Shown here piece by piece: positions 7,878 to 15,413 of a DNA stretch of 53,172 bases. The notes beneath the pieces are model-generated. The model saw only the letters and a list, made by a program, of their open reading frames with translations, searched no databases and was not told the DNA's origin. This DNA is from an uncultured bacterium (GTDB taxonomy: Bacteria; Pseudomonadota; Alphaproteobacteria; Sphingomonadales; Sphingomonadaceae). The position numbers were made by a program, and so were the translations under genes. The DNA lies in assembly GCA_903884945.1 (NCBI GenBank), contig CAISGR010000034.1, positions 1-53,172 of the forward strand, read 5' to 3'. How positions within the stretch are numbered: position 1 is the stretch's first letter; each line of letters starts with the position of its first letter.

Positions 7878-8318
7878 TCCGCTCACGGCTCCCCCTTCTT
7901 CAATCAGTGGCAATTGCACGGGTGCCGGCGTCAAATCCTTGACGTAGGCACCAATGGTTTCGAGCGCGGCACCCAGCGGAATGCCCCGGTTGCGATGCGC
8001 GATGGCTTCAAGGAAGGCATGATGCTCGCGCGGGATATGCACGGCGATCTGCTTCCTATTCATGTGATCCTCTGGCGGCGGCGGTGGAACTAGCTCGGCC
8101 GCAGAATAGGCAAGAATAGCTTTCCTAATCATCGCAGAAACAACATGGTCTAGGCCCCGCATCTTATGGCGGGCCTTTAGCTCCTTTAGGTGCTCGGCAA
8201 AACTAATAGGGATTTGCAACTTGCACTGAACAAAGTCAGCATCATAGAGCGCCTGCCGCTTGCGTCTCATACAGGCGGCAGGAGTTACGACTCGATTCTG
8301 TGCGGCGGGTTGGCCCAT
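7875..8318 (-). CDS. Tandem ribbon-helix-helix-like protein
   Basis: 147 residues from ATG 8318; the frame is open to 8354 (TTG) and a further ATG is at 8270, and none has a clear ribosome binding site. Two similar segments follow one another: CKLQIPISFAEHLKELKAR...VVSAMIRKAI and KQIAVHIPREHHAFLEAIA...LGAALETIGAYV, each like a strand plus two helices of ribbon-helix-helix regulators, joined by a proline linker. This suggests a single-chain dimer-like DNA binder. It sits upstream of the rep candidate on the same strand and divergent from an XRE gene, so it may regulate replication. Function is inferred from fold and place only. Confidence 0.5.
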   Translation of the reverse strand: MGQPAAQNRVVTPAACMRRKRQALYDADFVQCKLQIPISFAEHLKELKARHKMRGLDHVVSAMIRKAILAYSAAELVPPPPPEDHMNRKQIAVHIPREHHAFLEAIAHRNRGIPLGAALETIGAYVKDLTPAPVQLPLIEEGGAVSG

Positions 8319-8369
8319 AGTGCAGTGGCTATTGCGATTGCGCGTGGATGTCAAATTGAGACGCCCGAC

Positions 8370-8446
8370 AGGTAGTTAATCGGAGATAGTGTCGCGGTGG
8401 CCGCCACAGCGCTATATGTCTCCAAATCGGATGATTAACCTCTGGG
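8370..8446. promoter_or_regulatory. Divergent operator region with nested inverted repeats
   Basis: TTAATC near 8377 faces GATTAA near 8433, GGAGATAG faces CTATATGTCTCC, and the centre holds GTGGC-C-GCCAC. The region lies between the divergent ribbon-helix-helix and XRE genes, the usual place for a self-regulated operator. Confidence 0.4.
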
Positions 8447-8465
8447 AAAGGGTAACGGGATCGCA

Positions 8466-8720
8466 ATGCCGCAATACTTAAAACTAGACCAAGCGGCGTC
8501 TGAGCTGGCCACAAGGCTGGGTGAAAATTGCCGCGCGCGCAGGGCGAAACTCAAGATTTCGCAGGCCGAATTGTCGGAACGAAGCGGCATCGCCGCTTCC
8601 CATTTATCGTATATCGAGCACGGAAAGGCGAATCCCACGCTGGAGGTCATCGAACATCTGGCACAAGGATTGGGGTGCAGCGTCATCGAGCTGCTGAGCG
8701 AACCAATAAAGAAGAAATAG
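8466..8720 (+). CDS. XRE-family helix-turn-helix regulator
   Basis: 84 residues, ATG 8466 with GAAAGGG upstream. Nearly the whole protein is a lambda-Cro/XRE helix-turn-helix: LGENCRARRAKLKISQAELS, SGIAASHLSYIEHGKANPTL, LAQGLGCSVIELL. It is divergent from the tandem ribbon-helix-helix gene across an inverted-repeat region, so it probably controls that gene and itself. No toxin gene is adjacent, which argues against an antitoxin role. Confidence 0.85.
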   Translation: MPQYLKLDQAASELATRLGENCRARRAKLKISQAELSERSGIAASHLSYIEHGKANPTLEVIEHLAQGLGCSVIELLSEPIKKK

Positions 8721-8806
8721 GCCTGCTATTGATTATTGTTAGCTGGACATGGTGAGAGGGGCACGGTTAGGGTGATTGGCTTCTCAACGGCAGCAGAGAC
8801 AATGAA

Positions 8807-9043
8807 ATGCTTAAGAATGAAGGCGGGGGATCAAGTCTAACTCGGACTCTCGCCAATCAAACGACAAGCGAATGCATTAAAGCTGGCATGTCAGTGGCTC
8901 AACTTTCCGAAGCGAGCGAAATAAATGAAGGCCGCCTTAACTCTATTATGAATGGCGATGCTCGCGACATTACGCTTCGAGAACTTGTGGCGTTATCAAT
9001 CGGATTGGGAATATCCCTAGCCTTACTGCTAGGAGACTCCTAA
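8807..9043 (+). CDS. Small XRE-like helix-turn-helix protein
   Basis: 78 residues. The helix-turn-helix covers about residues 20-70 (CIKAGMSVAQLSEASEINEGRLNSIMNGDARDITLRELVAL), ending in a hydrophobic tail LGISLALLLGDS. The ribosome binding site is weak. Its end overlaps by 15 bases the end of the convergent gene at 9029-9595. It may help regulate the transfer operon that starts 0.8 kb downstream; that is inference from position. Confidence 0.65.
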   Translation: MLKNEGGGSSLTRTLANQTTSECIKAGMSVAQLSEASEINEGRLNSIMNGDARDITLRELVALSIGLGISLALLLGDS

Positions 9044-9595
9044 CGATACGGCTTCAGTGTCCCGGTGGCGCTGCAAAAAATCAAATAGCGTCGTGCGGCC
9101 AACGCCGAGTTTCTTCGCCACGCTGCTAACCGTGGCACCCTCATCCTCAAGCATCTGTCGGATTTGAGGAAGCTGATCTTCGGTCAGCTTGGGCTTGCGT
9201 CCTGGCTTTGAATCGGTCGGGCGAGTTCTGACGCCGTGGGTGAGGCGCCAATGGTTGTCGAGGCCTGTGACAAGCTTGAATAGGTCGTTGCCTTCCTCGG
9301 GCTTGATAACAATCCCAGGGGCGGCGAACTGGATGCTGACCCCCTTTTTCAGCATTTGCCGCATGAAACGAAGAAGGTTCTGCGGGTGCATGGGCAGACA
9401 GGTGAAATCGTAGATTTTGATCCTGTCGCCGCTTTGCAACGGCATGCCTCCCTGCGCGAGTTTGTTCGGCAGATCATTTAGATCCATCCGCGCTTCGTTC
9501 GCGACTAGATCACTGTCCTCCATACAGAGAGCCTTCTGCTCCGAAATGGACAGAGAATGAGCCGTTTCCGACAGAAATAGGATCGTCTTTGGCAA
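9029..9595 (-). CDS. Recombinase-fold regulator lacking the catalytic serine
   Basis: 188 residues. The C-terminal 50 are a Hin/resolvase-type helix-turn-helix (GRKPKLTEDQLPQIRQMLED, VSSVAKKLGVGRTTLFDFL). The N-terminal part follows a serine-recombinase fold (SISEQKALC in place of the usual RVSTxxQ; GDRIKIYDFTCLPMHPQNLL in place of GDxLxVxxLDRLGRSLxxL), with neither the active-site Ser-Arg motif nor the DRLxR arginines. It is therefore probably a DNA-binding regulator derived from a recombinase. It is divergent from the virB operon, with about 230 bases between, and is the best candidate for its local regulator. Confidence 0.6.
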   Translation of the reverse strand: MPKTILFLSETAHSLSISEQKALCMEDSDLVANEARMDLNDLPNKLAQGGMPLQSGDRIKIYDFTCLPMHPQNLLRFMRQMLKKGVSIQFAAPGIVIKPEEGNDLFKLVTGLDNHWRLTHGVRTRPTDSKPGRKPKLTEDQLPQIRQMLEDEGATVSSVAKKLGVGRTTLFDFLQRHRDTEAVSLGVS

Positions 9596-9623
9596 TGCGG
9601 TTCCGCTTTGGCTCGTAGGTGAA

Positions 9624-9640
9624 GCTGAACAGCATTCAGC
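9624..9640. promoter_or_regulatory. Inverted repeat between regulator and virB1
   Basis: GCTGAA-CAGCA-TTCAGC, a perfect 6-bp palindrome with a 5-base centre, 29 bases upstream of the recombinase-fold regulator. Possible operator for that gene. Confidence 0.35.
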
Positions 9641-9772
9641 CGAAATTTGGAGGGAGAGCTAAGCCAAAGATGGCGTCTCCATCAAGCGCGTTCGGGTTCA
9701 GCTCCGGCCAAAAAGACGATCAACCGTTCATCGCATCGCGGAATCCCACAAGCCGAAAGCGTGTTGTCGGTA

Positions 9773-9785
9773 GTGTCGGATATGT
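9773..9785 (+). promoter_or_regulatory. GTGTCGGATATGT motif upstream of virB1
   Basis: A 13-base sequence found again exactly at 49612-49624 immediately upstream of another plus-strand gene. It lies 39 bases before the virB1 start, where promoter or operator elements are expected. Confidence 0.35.
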
Positions 9786-9823
9786 GTAACAGAGAAACCG
9801 GACTCTCCGAAAAGGTGCGCTGA

Positions 9824-10828
9824 ATGCCTTTAGATGCTACGGTTTTGGCGGCGTTACTGCAATCATGCGCGGCGAATGTCGCGCCTGCAACGATGACGGC
9901 AATCATACAGGTGGAATCTGAGGGCGATCCCTATCGGATCGGCGTCAATTCGGGCGGTTCGCTCCAACGCCAACCCGCCAACGGAGCCGATGCAAGCGCC
10001 ACAGCGCGGGGCCTACTCCGCAAAGGGGCCAACTTTGATGCTGGCCTCATGCAAATCAACAGCGCGAATTTTACGCGCCTCGGTGTGACAGCCGAGACGG
10101 TTTTCGACCCGTGCACAAACCTGCGGGCAGGCGCGGCGCTTCTTGCTGACAATTACAGCCGCGCTCGTGTGGCGGGGCACGCTGACCCTCTCCGCGCCGC
10201 CCTGAGCGAGTATAATACCGGCTCGCGGGCCAAGGGCTTATCCAACGGATATGTCCGTAAGGTCTACGCGGCGGCGACTGGTCGCACGCCTGCGCTGCGG
10301 TCTGCGGTGATGCAACTCTCCTATGGCTCGGTGTCGCCGGACACGGTTGGGAACCTATTGCTATCGGCATTCGGCGGCAGGATCACCGATACGCTGCGCC
10401 CGATCAACGCGACCTATGGAGCCGTCCATAGCTATCATAAGGTCGGTCGTGCGGTCGATTTCGTTCCGCGTGGCGGCGTTGGCGCGATCACCCGCGTTCA
10501 AATTCGCGCCGTGATGGCGGCCAATGGTGTTCGGATCGTAGAATTGCTTGGGCCAGGTGATCCGAAGCATTCGGATCATTGGCACGTCGCTTGGGGGACG
10601 AACACAGGCACTCCCCTCGAACCGCCTAGCTATGCTCAAGCGCCCTGGGCGGTGGCAACGTATCAGCCGCAACAAGATGCGGCAGGCGCTTATCAGGTGT
10701 CCGCCTCACTCAACTCCGAGACGCGGGACGCTGCGGAAGGCGCAAGCCCGCCCCCCGCTTGGGACGTTTTCGCACAGGCCAGTTGGCGGCAACGCCAGTC
10801 CTCCGGTTCGGCGGAGGGCGGTCTGTGA
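9824..10828 (+). CDS. virB1: VirB1-type lytic transglycosylase fused to an M15-like peptidase domain
   Basis: 334 residues, ATG 9824 with AAAAGGTG upstream. Residues about 15-150 are the lytic transglycosylase domain: IIQVESEGDPYRIGVN with the catalytic Glu, GLMQINSANF, and LSEYNTGS. Residues about 185-265 add a second module with SYHKVGRAVDF and SDHWHVAW, the zinc-binding pattern of M15-type peptidoglycan carboxypeptidases. Together they would cut glycan and peptide in the cell wall so the transfer channel can cross. A typical VirB1 lacks the second module. No obvious signal peptide is seen, so export may follow a non-classical N-terminus. It is the first gene of the transfer operon and overlaps the next by four bases. 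Confidence 0.85.
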   Translation: MPLDATVLAALLQSCAANVAPATMTAIIQVESEGDPYRIGVNSGGSLQRQPANGADASATARGLLRKGANFDAGLMQINSANFTRLGVTAETVFDPCTNLRAGAALLADNYSRARVAGHADPLRAALSEYNTGSRAKGLSNGYVRKVYAAATGRTPALRSAVMQLSYGSVSPDTVGNLLLSAFGGRITDTLRPINATYGAVHSYHKVGRAVDFVPRGGVGAITRVQIRAVMAANGVRIVELLGPGDPKHSDHWHVAWGTNTGTPLEPPSYAQAPWAVATYQPQQDAAGAYQVSASLNSETRDAAEGASPPPAWDVFAQASWRQRQSSGSAEGGL

Positions 10829-11079
10829 GCATCTTGCAGAAGATCATCAAGAGATTGTCGGTCGTTCTTGTGCTCGGCCTCGTTGCAACTCCCGCACATG
10901 CTGATGTGAATGGGATAGCAACAACGGTCCTCAACGAATTAAAAGCTCTCGTAGGACCGGCAATAATGCTTGGCGTAATTTGGCTGGGCATTCTCATCAT
11001 GACAGGAAGAGGGACACTTATCGTGTTCGTTACTTTCTGCGTGGGCATCGCAATCGTAGCAAGTGGAGGTTTCTTCTGA
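10825..11079 (+). CDS. virB2: VirB2-like pilin subunit, copy 1
   Basis: 84 residues from GTG 10825, overlapping the virB1 stop (GTGA). A signal sequence ends at ATPAHA, followed by two hydrophobic helices (LVGPAIMLGVIWLGILI and LIVFVTFCVGIAIVASG) with a short polar loop TGRGT. This is the TrbC/VirB2 pattern. The mature chain of about 57 residues is short for a pilin. Two similar genes follow, so which one forms the pilus is unclear. Confidence 0.65.
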   Translation: MSILQKIIKRLSVVLVLGLVATPAHADVNGIATTVLNELKALVGPAIMLGVIWLGILIMTGRGTLIVFVTFCVGIAIVASGGFF

Positions 11080-11393
11080 TGAAAAAGCTCGTTTCCAACA
11101 TCAAGGGGCGGTGGTCGACCAACTACGCGCTCGCCGGTGCCGTCCTCTCGATGCTGCCTGTTCCCGCATGGGCGCAGGCCGCAAACCAGACAGAGGTGGC
11201 GTCCATGGTCGACTCCATCCTCAATTTGCTGACCGGGCCTATCGCAAAGGGTCTGGCAGCAATCGCGCTCGTCATCGCCGGCATCATGTTCTTCTTCGGC
11301 GCTGGCAATAAGGGCCTGCTCGGCTCGATCATCGTCGGCTGCTTCATCGTTTTCGGCGCCGGTTGGCTCGTCGATACCATTTCGGGAACGTGA
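11079..11393 (+). CDS. virB2: VirB2-like pilin subunit, copy 2
   Basis: 104 residues; ATG 11079 overlaps the preceding stop (TGATG). The signal ends at PVPAWA and the mature part starts QAANQ, followed by two long hydrophobic helices around a polar loop AGNKG. Length and layout match classical VirB2/TrbC pilins best among the three copies, so this is the favoured major pilin. It overlaps the next gene by one base. Confidence 0.8.
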   Translation: MKKLVSNIKGRWSTNYALAGAVLSMLPVPAWAQAANQTEVASMVDSILNLLTGPIAKGLAAIALVIAGIMFFFGAGNKGLLGSIIVGCFIVFGAGWLVDTISGT

Positions 11394-11659
11394 TGCGCTG
11401 GGTTCGTCTCTCTGCGGCGACCCTTGCTGGGGTGGCTTGGTCGGTTCCGGGGGCGGCGCAAGTCGCCTCGGCCTCCGCCCAAGCCTCTTCCATGGCAACC
11501 AAGATGATGGCCGCTGGCGCTGCCATCGGGACGCTGGCGCTCGTCATCGCCGGGTATTTCTTCATGGCCGGTCACGGTGATCGCCAGTCGCTCGCGTTGT
11601 GGGCTGCTGGCCTAATCGTGCTGCTGTGTGCCCCGGCCATAGTTGCTTTGCTGACATGA
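11393..11659 (+). CDS. virB2: VirB2-like pilin subunit, copy 3
   Basis: 88 residues; ATG 11393 overlaps the preceding stop. A short signal ends near GAAQ, then two hydrophobic helices (AAGAAIGTLALVIAGYFFMAG and ALWAAGLIVLLCAPAIVALL) are separated by HGDRQS. It has the TrbC/VirB2 topology. It may be a minor pilin or a membrane adaptor. VirB3 starts 30 bases downstream. Confidence 0.65.
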   Translation: MRWVRLSAATLAGVAWSVPGAAQVASASAQASSMATKMMAAGAAIGTLALVIAGYFFMAGHGDRQSLALWAAGLIVLLCAPAIVALLT

Positions 11660-11689
11660 AGCCGCGCGGCGGCGAAAGAGAGGTTCCGG

Positions 11690-12028
11690 GTGTCTGAGCC
11701 AGAATATCTAACCGAAGATCCGCTGTTTCTGGCCCTGACACGTCCGACGCTGTGGTTCGGCGTACCTGTTGAGGCAACGCTGGCGATCGGAATGGCGTCG
11801 GTTTTTACGCTCATGGTCGTGGGCAACCCGATTTGGGCGCTGGCAATCGGTGGTGCGCTTCTGGGCGCAGCCCGGCTCATCGTCCGAGCAGACTACAATA
11901 TGTTCAAGATCATCTTCCTTTTCGGCCGCACGAAAGCGCCCGCGCCGAACAAGTCTGTTTGGGGCGGGTCCAGCTATTCGCCGCTGCCGGTCAAGGGCGT
12001 GAAGCGGAAAGGATTTGATCGTGTTTAA
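11690..12028 (+). CDS. virB3: VirB3 inner-membrane channel protein
   Basis: 112 residues from GTG 11690. The N-terminus EDPLFLALTRPTLWFGVPVE and two closely spaced membrane helices are diagnostic of VirB3, a small inner-membrane partner of VirB4. The last eight bases overlap the VirB4 start. Its place between VirB2 and VirB4 is the standard order. Confidence 0.92.
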   Translation: MSEPEYLTEDPLFLALTRPTLWFGVPVEATLAIGMASVFTLMVVGNPIWALAIGGALLGAARLIVRADYNMFKIIFLFGRTKAPAPNKSVWGGSSYSPLPVKGVKRKGFDRV

Positions 12029-14405
12029 GCGCAAGCCCCCTATCAAGCTGGAGCGCGACCCGTCGCTGTATCTGCCCTTCGCGCGCCATGTGAATGACAC
12101 CATCGTCGCGCTCGACAACGGCGAATATATGGCCGTTTTCGCGCTCGACGGGATCGCGTTCGAGACGGCTGATGTGTCCACCATCAACGATTGGCACGAG
12201 AAGCTGAATACCGCTTGGCGCACTATCGCGCATGAGCGGGTCGCGGTCATGGTCAACACGATCCGGCGTATCGACAGCGGCTATCCCGAAGGGGAGTTCC
12301 GGTCAGCCTTCGCGCGCGATCTCGACGCCGCTTATCGCAATCGCGTCCTCGCCAAGCGTATGTTCGTCAACGAGCATTATCTGACCGTCCTCTACCGGCC
12401 AGCGGTGGGCGCAGCCGACAAGGCCGCGTCATCGGTATTCTCGATGTTCTCCAAGGCCAGCGCTGCGGAAGCCGAAGAGGATATTATCGAGACGTTCACC
12501 GACATTCTGCGTGACGTGGATAAGCTGCTCGGTCGCGTCAATCCGCGCATCTTGGGCGTGTACGAGTTCAATGGCCTGCAATTCAGCGAGCCTATGGAAT
12601 TGATGCAGCGGATTATGACCGCCGACAAGCGGCGGGTGCCGTTGGTGCGCGGCCATTTGGGCCGTGCGGTCTACTCGGATCGGGTCATCTTCGGACAGGA
12701 ACTGTTCGAGGTTCGGGAGCCGGGAGGTTCGCGGTACGGCGGTATTTTAGCGGTGCGCGAACATGCTGCACGCACTTTCCCCGGCCAGCTCAACGCGCTG
12801 TTGGAATCGAAATTTGAGTTTGTGCTGGGCCAGGGCTTCGCCTTCCTCGGCAAGCAAATGGGTATGGAGACGGCGCGGCGGAAGCGCGCGCAACTGAGTG
12901 CCACCGATGATGTGGCGTTCAGCCAGCAATCCCAACTGGATGAAGCCATGGACGATTTGCAGTCCAATCGCTTCGTCCTTGGCGAGCATCATCTGGCACT
13001 GTCGGTCTTTGGCGAGACGCCCAAAAAGCTCGCTGAAAACATGAGCGTTGCCCGTGCGGCGCTCTCCGAAAGCGGCATCGTCGCGGCGCGCGAGGATTTG
13101 GCTCTGGAAGCGGCCTACTGGTCGATGCTGCCGGGCAACTTCGCATGGAGGACGCGGCCTGCGGCCCTCACATCGCGTAACTTTGGGGCACTGGCGCCGA
13201 TCCATACCTATCCTCTCGGTCAGCCGACAGGAAACCATTGGGGCAATGCAATTGCCCTGCTCAAGACAACGGCCAATTCCCCCTATTTCTTCAACTTCCA
13301 TTTTGGCGATGTAGGTCACACCCTCATTCTTGGACCTTCTGGCGGCGGTAAAACCGTCATCCAGAATTTCTTTCTGTCGCAGGCTGAAAAAACCGGCGCG
13401 CGCATGGCCTTCATCGACAAGGATCGCGGCGCGGAGATTTTCGTCCGCGCTTCGGGCGGCACCTACCTTGCTCTCAAGAACGGCCAGCCATCGGGCTTCG
13501 CGCCGCTCAAGGCGCTGGATCACAGCCCCCGCAACCGTGAGTTCCTTGCATCGTGGCTGCGTCAGCTTGTCACCCCTGACAATGGCGAACTGACGCCCCC
13601 GGAGCTTTACCAAATCAATCAGGCGCTCGATGCCGTGGCCCGACTGCCGCAAGAACTTCGGTCCCTCGCGGCGATACGGTCGCAGCTCGACCAAACCAGC
13701 GTGGAAGGCATTGGCGCACGTCTGGAACGGTGGACCAAATCTGGCGAATTTGGCTGGGTTTTCGATAATGACGAGGACACGTTGCGGCTCGATGCCCGCC
13801 TTATGGGCTTCGACATGACGGACTTTCTCGAAAACAACGCGATCCGTCCGCCGCTCATGAGCTACCTGTTCCACAGGCTTGATGACATCGTGGACGGGAA
13901 CCCGGTCATCATCGACATTGACGAGTTCTGGAAAGCCCTGGGCGATCCAGCATTTCGGCACTTCGCGCGTGATGGTCTGAAAACCTATCGTAAGCGCAAC
14001 GCCATGATGATGTTCGGAACGCAGTCACCGGCTGACGCTCTGCGCTCGGACATTGCCGAAACCATCATCGAGCAATGCCCGACGAAAATCCTTCTGCCGA
14101 ACCCGAATGCACAGGCCCGCGACTACATCGACGGCCTCAATCTGACCGAAGCCGAGTTCCGGCTTATCAAGGTCGATCTATCGCCGGAAAGTCGGCGCTT
14201 CCTCATCAAACAGGGTCATGATTCCGTTGTGGTCGAATTGGACCTCAACGGCATGGCTGACGAATTGGCGGTGCTCTCGGGCCGCCAAGGGACGGTCCAG
14301 TTGCTTGACGAGCTGCGGGCCGAGTTCGGGGATGATCCCGATGTTTGGCTGCCCGAGTTCAAGCGCCGCTGGCGTTCAGTTGGCAAGAAGGAATGGAGTG
14401 CCTGA
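12021..14405 (+). CDS. virB4: VirB4 transfer ATPase
   Basis: 794 residues from GTG 12021, which has AAAGGA seven bases upstream; a TTG at 12015 lies too close to that site. The N-terminal half is the CagE/VirB4 domain. The C-terminal half is a RecA-like ATPase with Walker A LGPSGGGKT at about residue 440 and a Walker B at VIIDIDEFWK. VirB4 powers pilus assembly and substrate handling at the inner membrane. Length and motifs are normal for the family. Confidence 0.96.
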   Translation: MFKRKPPIKLERDPSLYLPFARHVNDTIVALDNGEYMAVFALDGIAFETADVSTINDWHEKLNTAWRTIAHERVAVMVNTIRRIDSGYPEGEFRSAFARDLDAAYRNRVLAKRMFVNEHYLTVLYRPAVGAADKAASSVFSMFSKASAAEAEEDIIETFTDILRDVDKLLGRVNPRILGVYEFNGLQFSEPMELMQRIMTADKRRVPLVRGHLGRAVYSDRVIFGQELFEVREPGGSRYGGILAVREHAARTFPGQLNALLESKFEFVLGQGFAFLGKQMGMETARRKRAQLSATDDVAFSQQSQLDEAMDDLQSNRFVLGEHHLALSVFGETPKKLAENMSVARAALSESGIVAAREDLALEAAYWSMLPGNFAWRTRPAALTSRNFGALAPIHTYPLGQPTGNHWGNAIALLKTTANSPYFFNFHFGDVGHTLILGPSGGGKTVIQNFFLSQAEKTGARMAFIDKDRGAEIFVRASGGTYLALKNGQPSGFAPLKALDHSPRNREFLASWLRQLVTPDNGELTPPELYQINQALDAVARLPQELRSLAAIRSQLDQTSVEGIGARLERWTKSGEFGWVFDNDEDTLRLDARLMGFDMTDFLENNAIRPPLMSYLFHRLDDIVDGNPVIIDIDEFWKALGDPAFRHFARDGLKTYRKRNAMMMFGTQSPADALRSDIAETIIEQCPTKILLPNPNAQARDYIDGLNLTEAEFRLIKVDLSPESRRFLIKQGHDSVVVELDLNGMADELAVLSGRQGTVQLLDELRAEFGDDPDVWLPEFKRRWRSVGKKEWSA

Positions 14406-14406
14406 T

Positions 14407-15117
14407 ATGAAGAAAATTCTTACCTTCGCAGCACTGGCATTGTCGCTCGGCGGCATGTCCGGATCGGCCCATGCCCAATTGGCGGTCGTTGATGTTAAGT
14501 CGATCGCGCAAGCCCTGCAAACGGCCAAAAACACCCTTAATCAGTTGGAAGAGGCAAAGAAACTCTACAACACGATGAACAGCCTTTCGCAAATCTCCAA
14601 TGTCGCTCAATCGCTGAAAGCGGAGATTTTGCAGACGGCCTTGCCGGACGGAATGCAGGATTCAGTCAATCTGATCTCCGGCGATTTGGCTGACCTGGGC
14701 GCGCTCGGCAATCGCGCCAAGGGGATCATGGATACCAGCGATTTTTCGCTTTCCGGACTGAGCGGCGACTTTGGCGATGCCGAGGGCATCTTGAACGGCG
14801 CAGCCACGCGAGGCGCGCGCGATCAAGCCTATGGCGAATATATGCTGGAAGCCACCACGGCGAGCGGTGACGGCCTTAAGGAGCTGAGCACCGGCCTCGC
14901 GTCCGCCACAACGGCGCGTCAATCGCAGGACATTGCAGCGCGAGCGAACATCGAAAACGCCGCGATCAATAACCGGCTCTTGCAGATGCAAGCGGCGGAA
15001 CAGGCTGCGCGCGGTGCGCTGGCGGTTAAGTCCTCTGCGGACTTCGCCAATCAACAGCGCAAGACGCAGGAAAACATCGACAGCGGCGCGCTGTGGCCGA
15101 CGTGGAACGATAACTAA
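14407..15117 (+). CDS. virB5: VirB5 minor pilus-tip protein
   Basis: 236 residues from ATG 14407, one base after the virB4 stop. The signal peptide ends at GSAHA, followed by VVDVKSIAQALQTAKNTLNQLEEA-type coiled helices (about residues 25-60) and a long helical bundle, the VirB5 pattern. The C-terminus reads GALWPTWN, a motif also present at the end of the next gene product. VirB5 proteins localise to the pilus tip and contact recipients. Confidence 0.88.
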   Translation: MKKILTFAALALSLGGMSGSAHAQLAVVDVKSIAQALQTAKNTLNQLEEAKKLYNTMNSLSQISNVAQSLKAEILQTALPDGMQDSVNLISGDLADLGALGNRAKGIMDTSDFSLSGLSGDFGDAEGILNGAATRGARDQAYGEYMLEATTASGDGLKELSTGLASATTARQSQDIAARANIENAAINNRLLQMQAAEQAARGALAVKSSADFANQQRKTQENIDSGALWPTWNDN

Positions 15118-15137
15118 GTAGAATGGAGGATCGAGCC

Positions 15138-15410
15138 ATGCGGAAGTGCTTTGCAATACTTGTGGCTGCGGCGCTTCCGCTGGCCGCCTGCGGTGAGGCG
15201 GAAAAATCCGTCGATTACTATTTGAAGCATCTGGACGAGGCACGGGAAAAGACCGCGCGTTGCCAAAGTAATGGTGACGCGGGGGTCAACTGCGGGAACG
15301 CCGCTGTAGCCATCAAGCGCAATGCCGAAGAGCAATTCCAGCGTGAGCGCGCGCGGACGGAAAAGAACCTCAAGAATGGTTCGATCTGGCCGACCTGGAA
15401 TGGGAAATAG
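15138..15410 (+). CDS. eexN: Entry-exclusion-like lipoprotein (EexN type)
   Basis: 90 residues from ATG 15138, chosen because GGAGGA lies just upstream; an ATG at 15123 overlaps that site. The lipobox is LPLAAC, predicting a small outer-membrane or periplasmic lipoprotein. It contains SVDYYLKHLDEAREKTARCQSN and NCGNAAVAI, the layout of EexN proteins that block redundant transfer between donors. Its C-terminus GSIWPTWN mirrors the VirB5 end. The position between virB5 and virB6 is usual for eex. Confidence 0.8.
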   Translation: MRKCFAILVAAALPLAACGEAEKSVDYYLKHLDEAREKTARCQSNGDAGVNCGNAAVAIKRNAEEQFQRERARTEKNLKNGSIWPTWNGK

Positions 15411-15413
15411 GTC

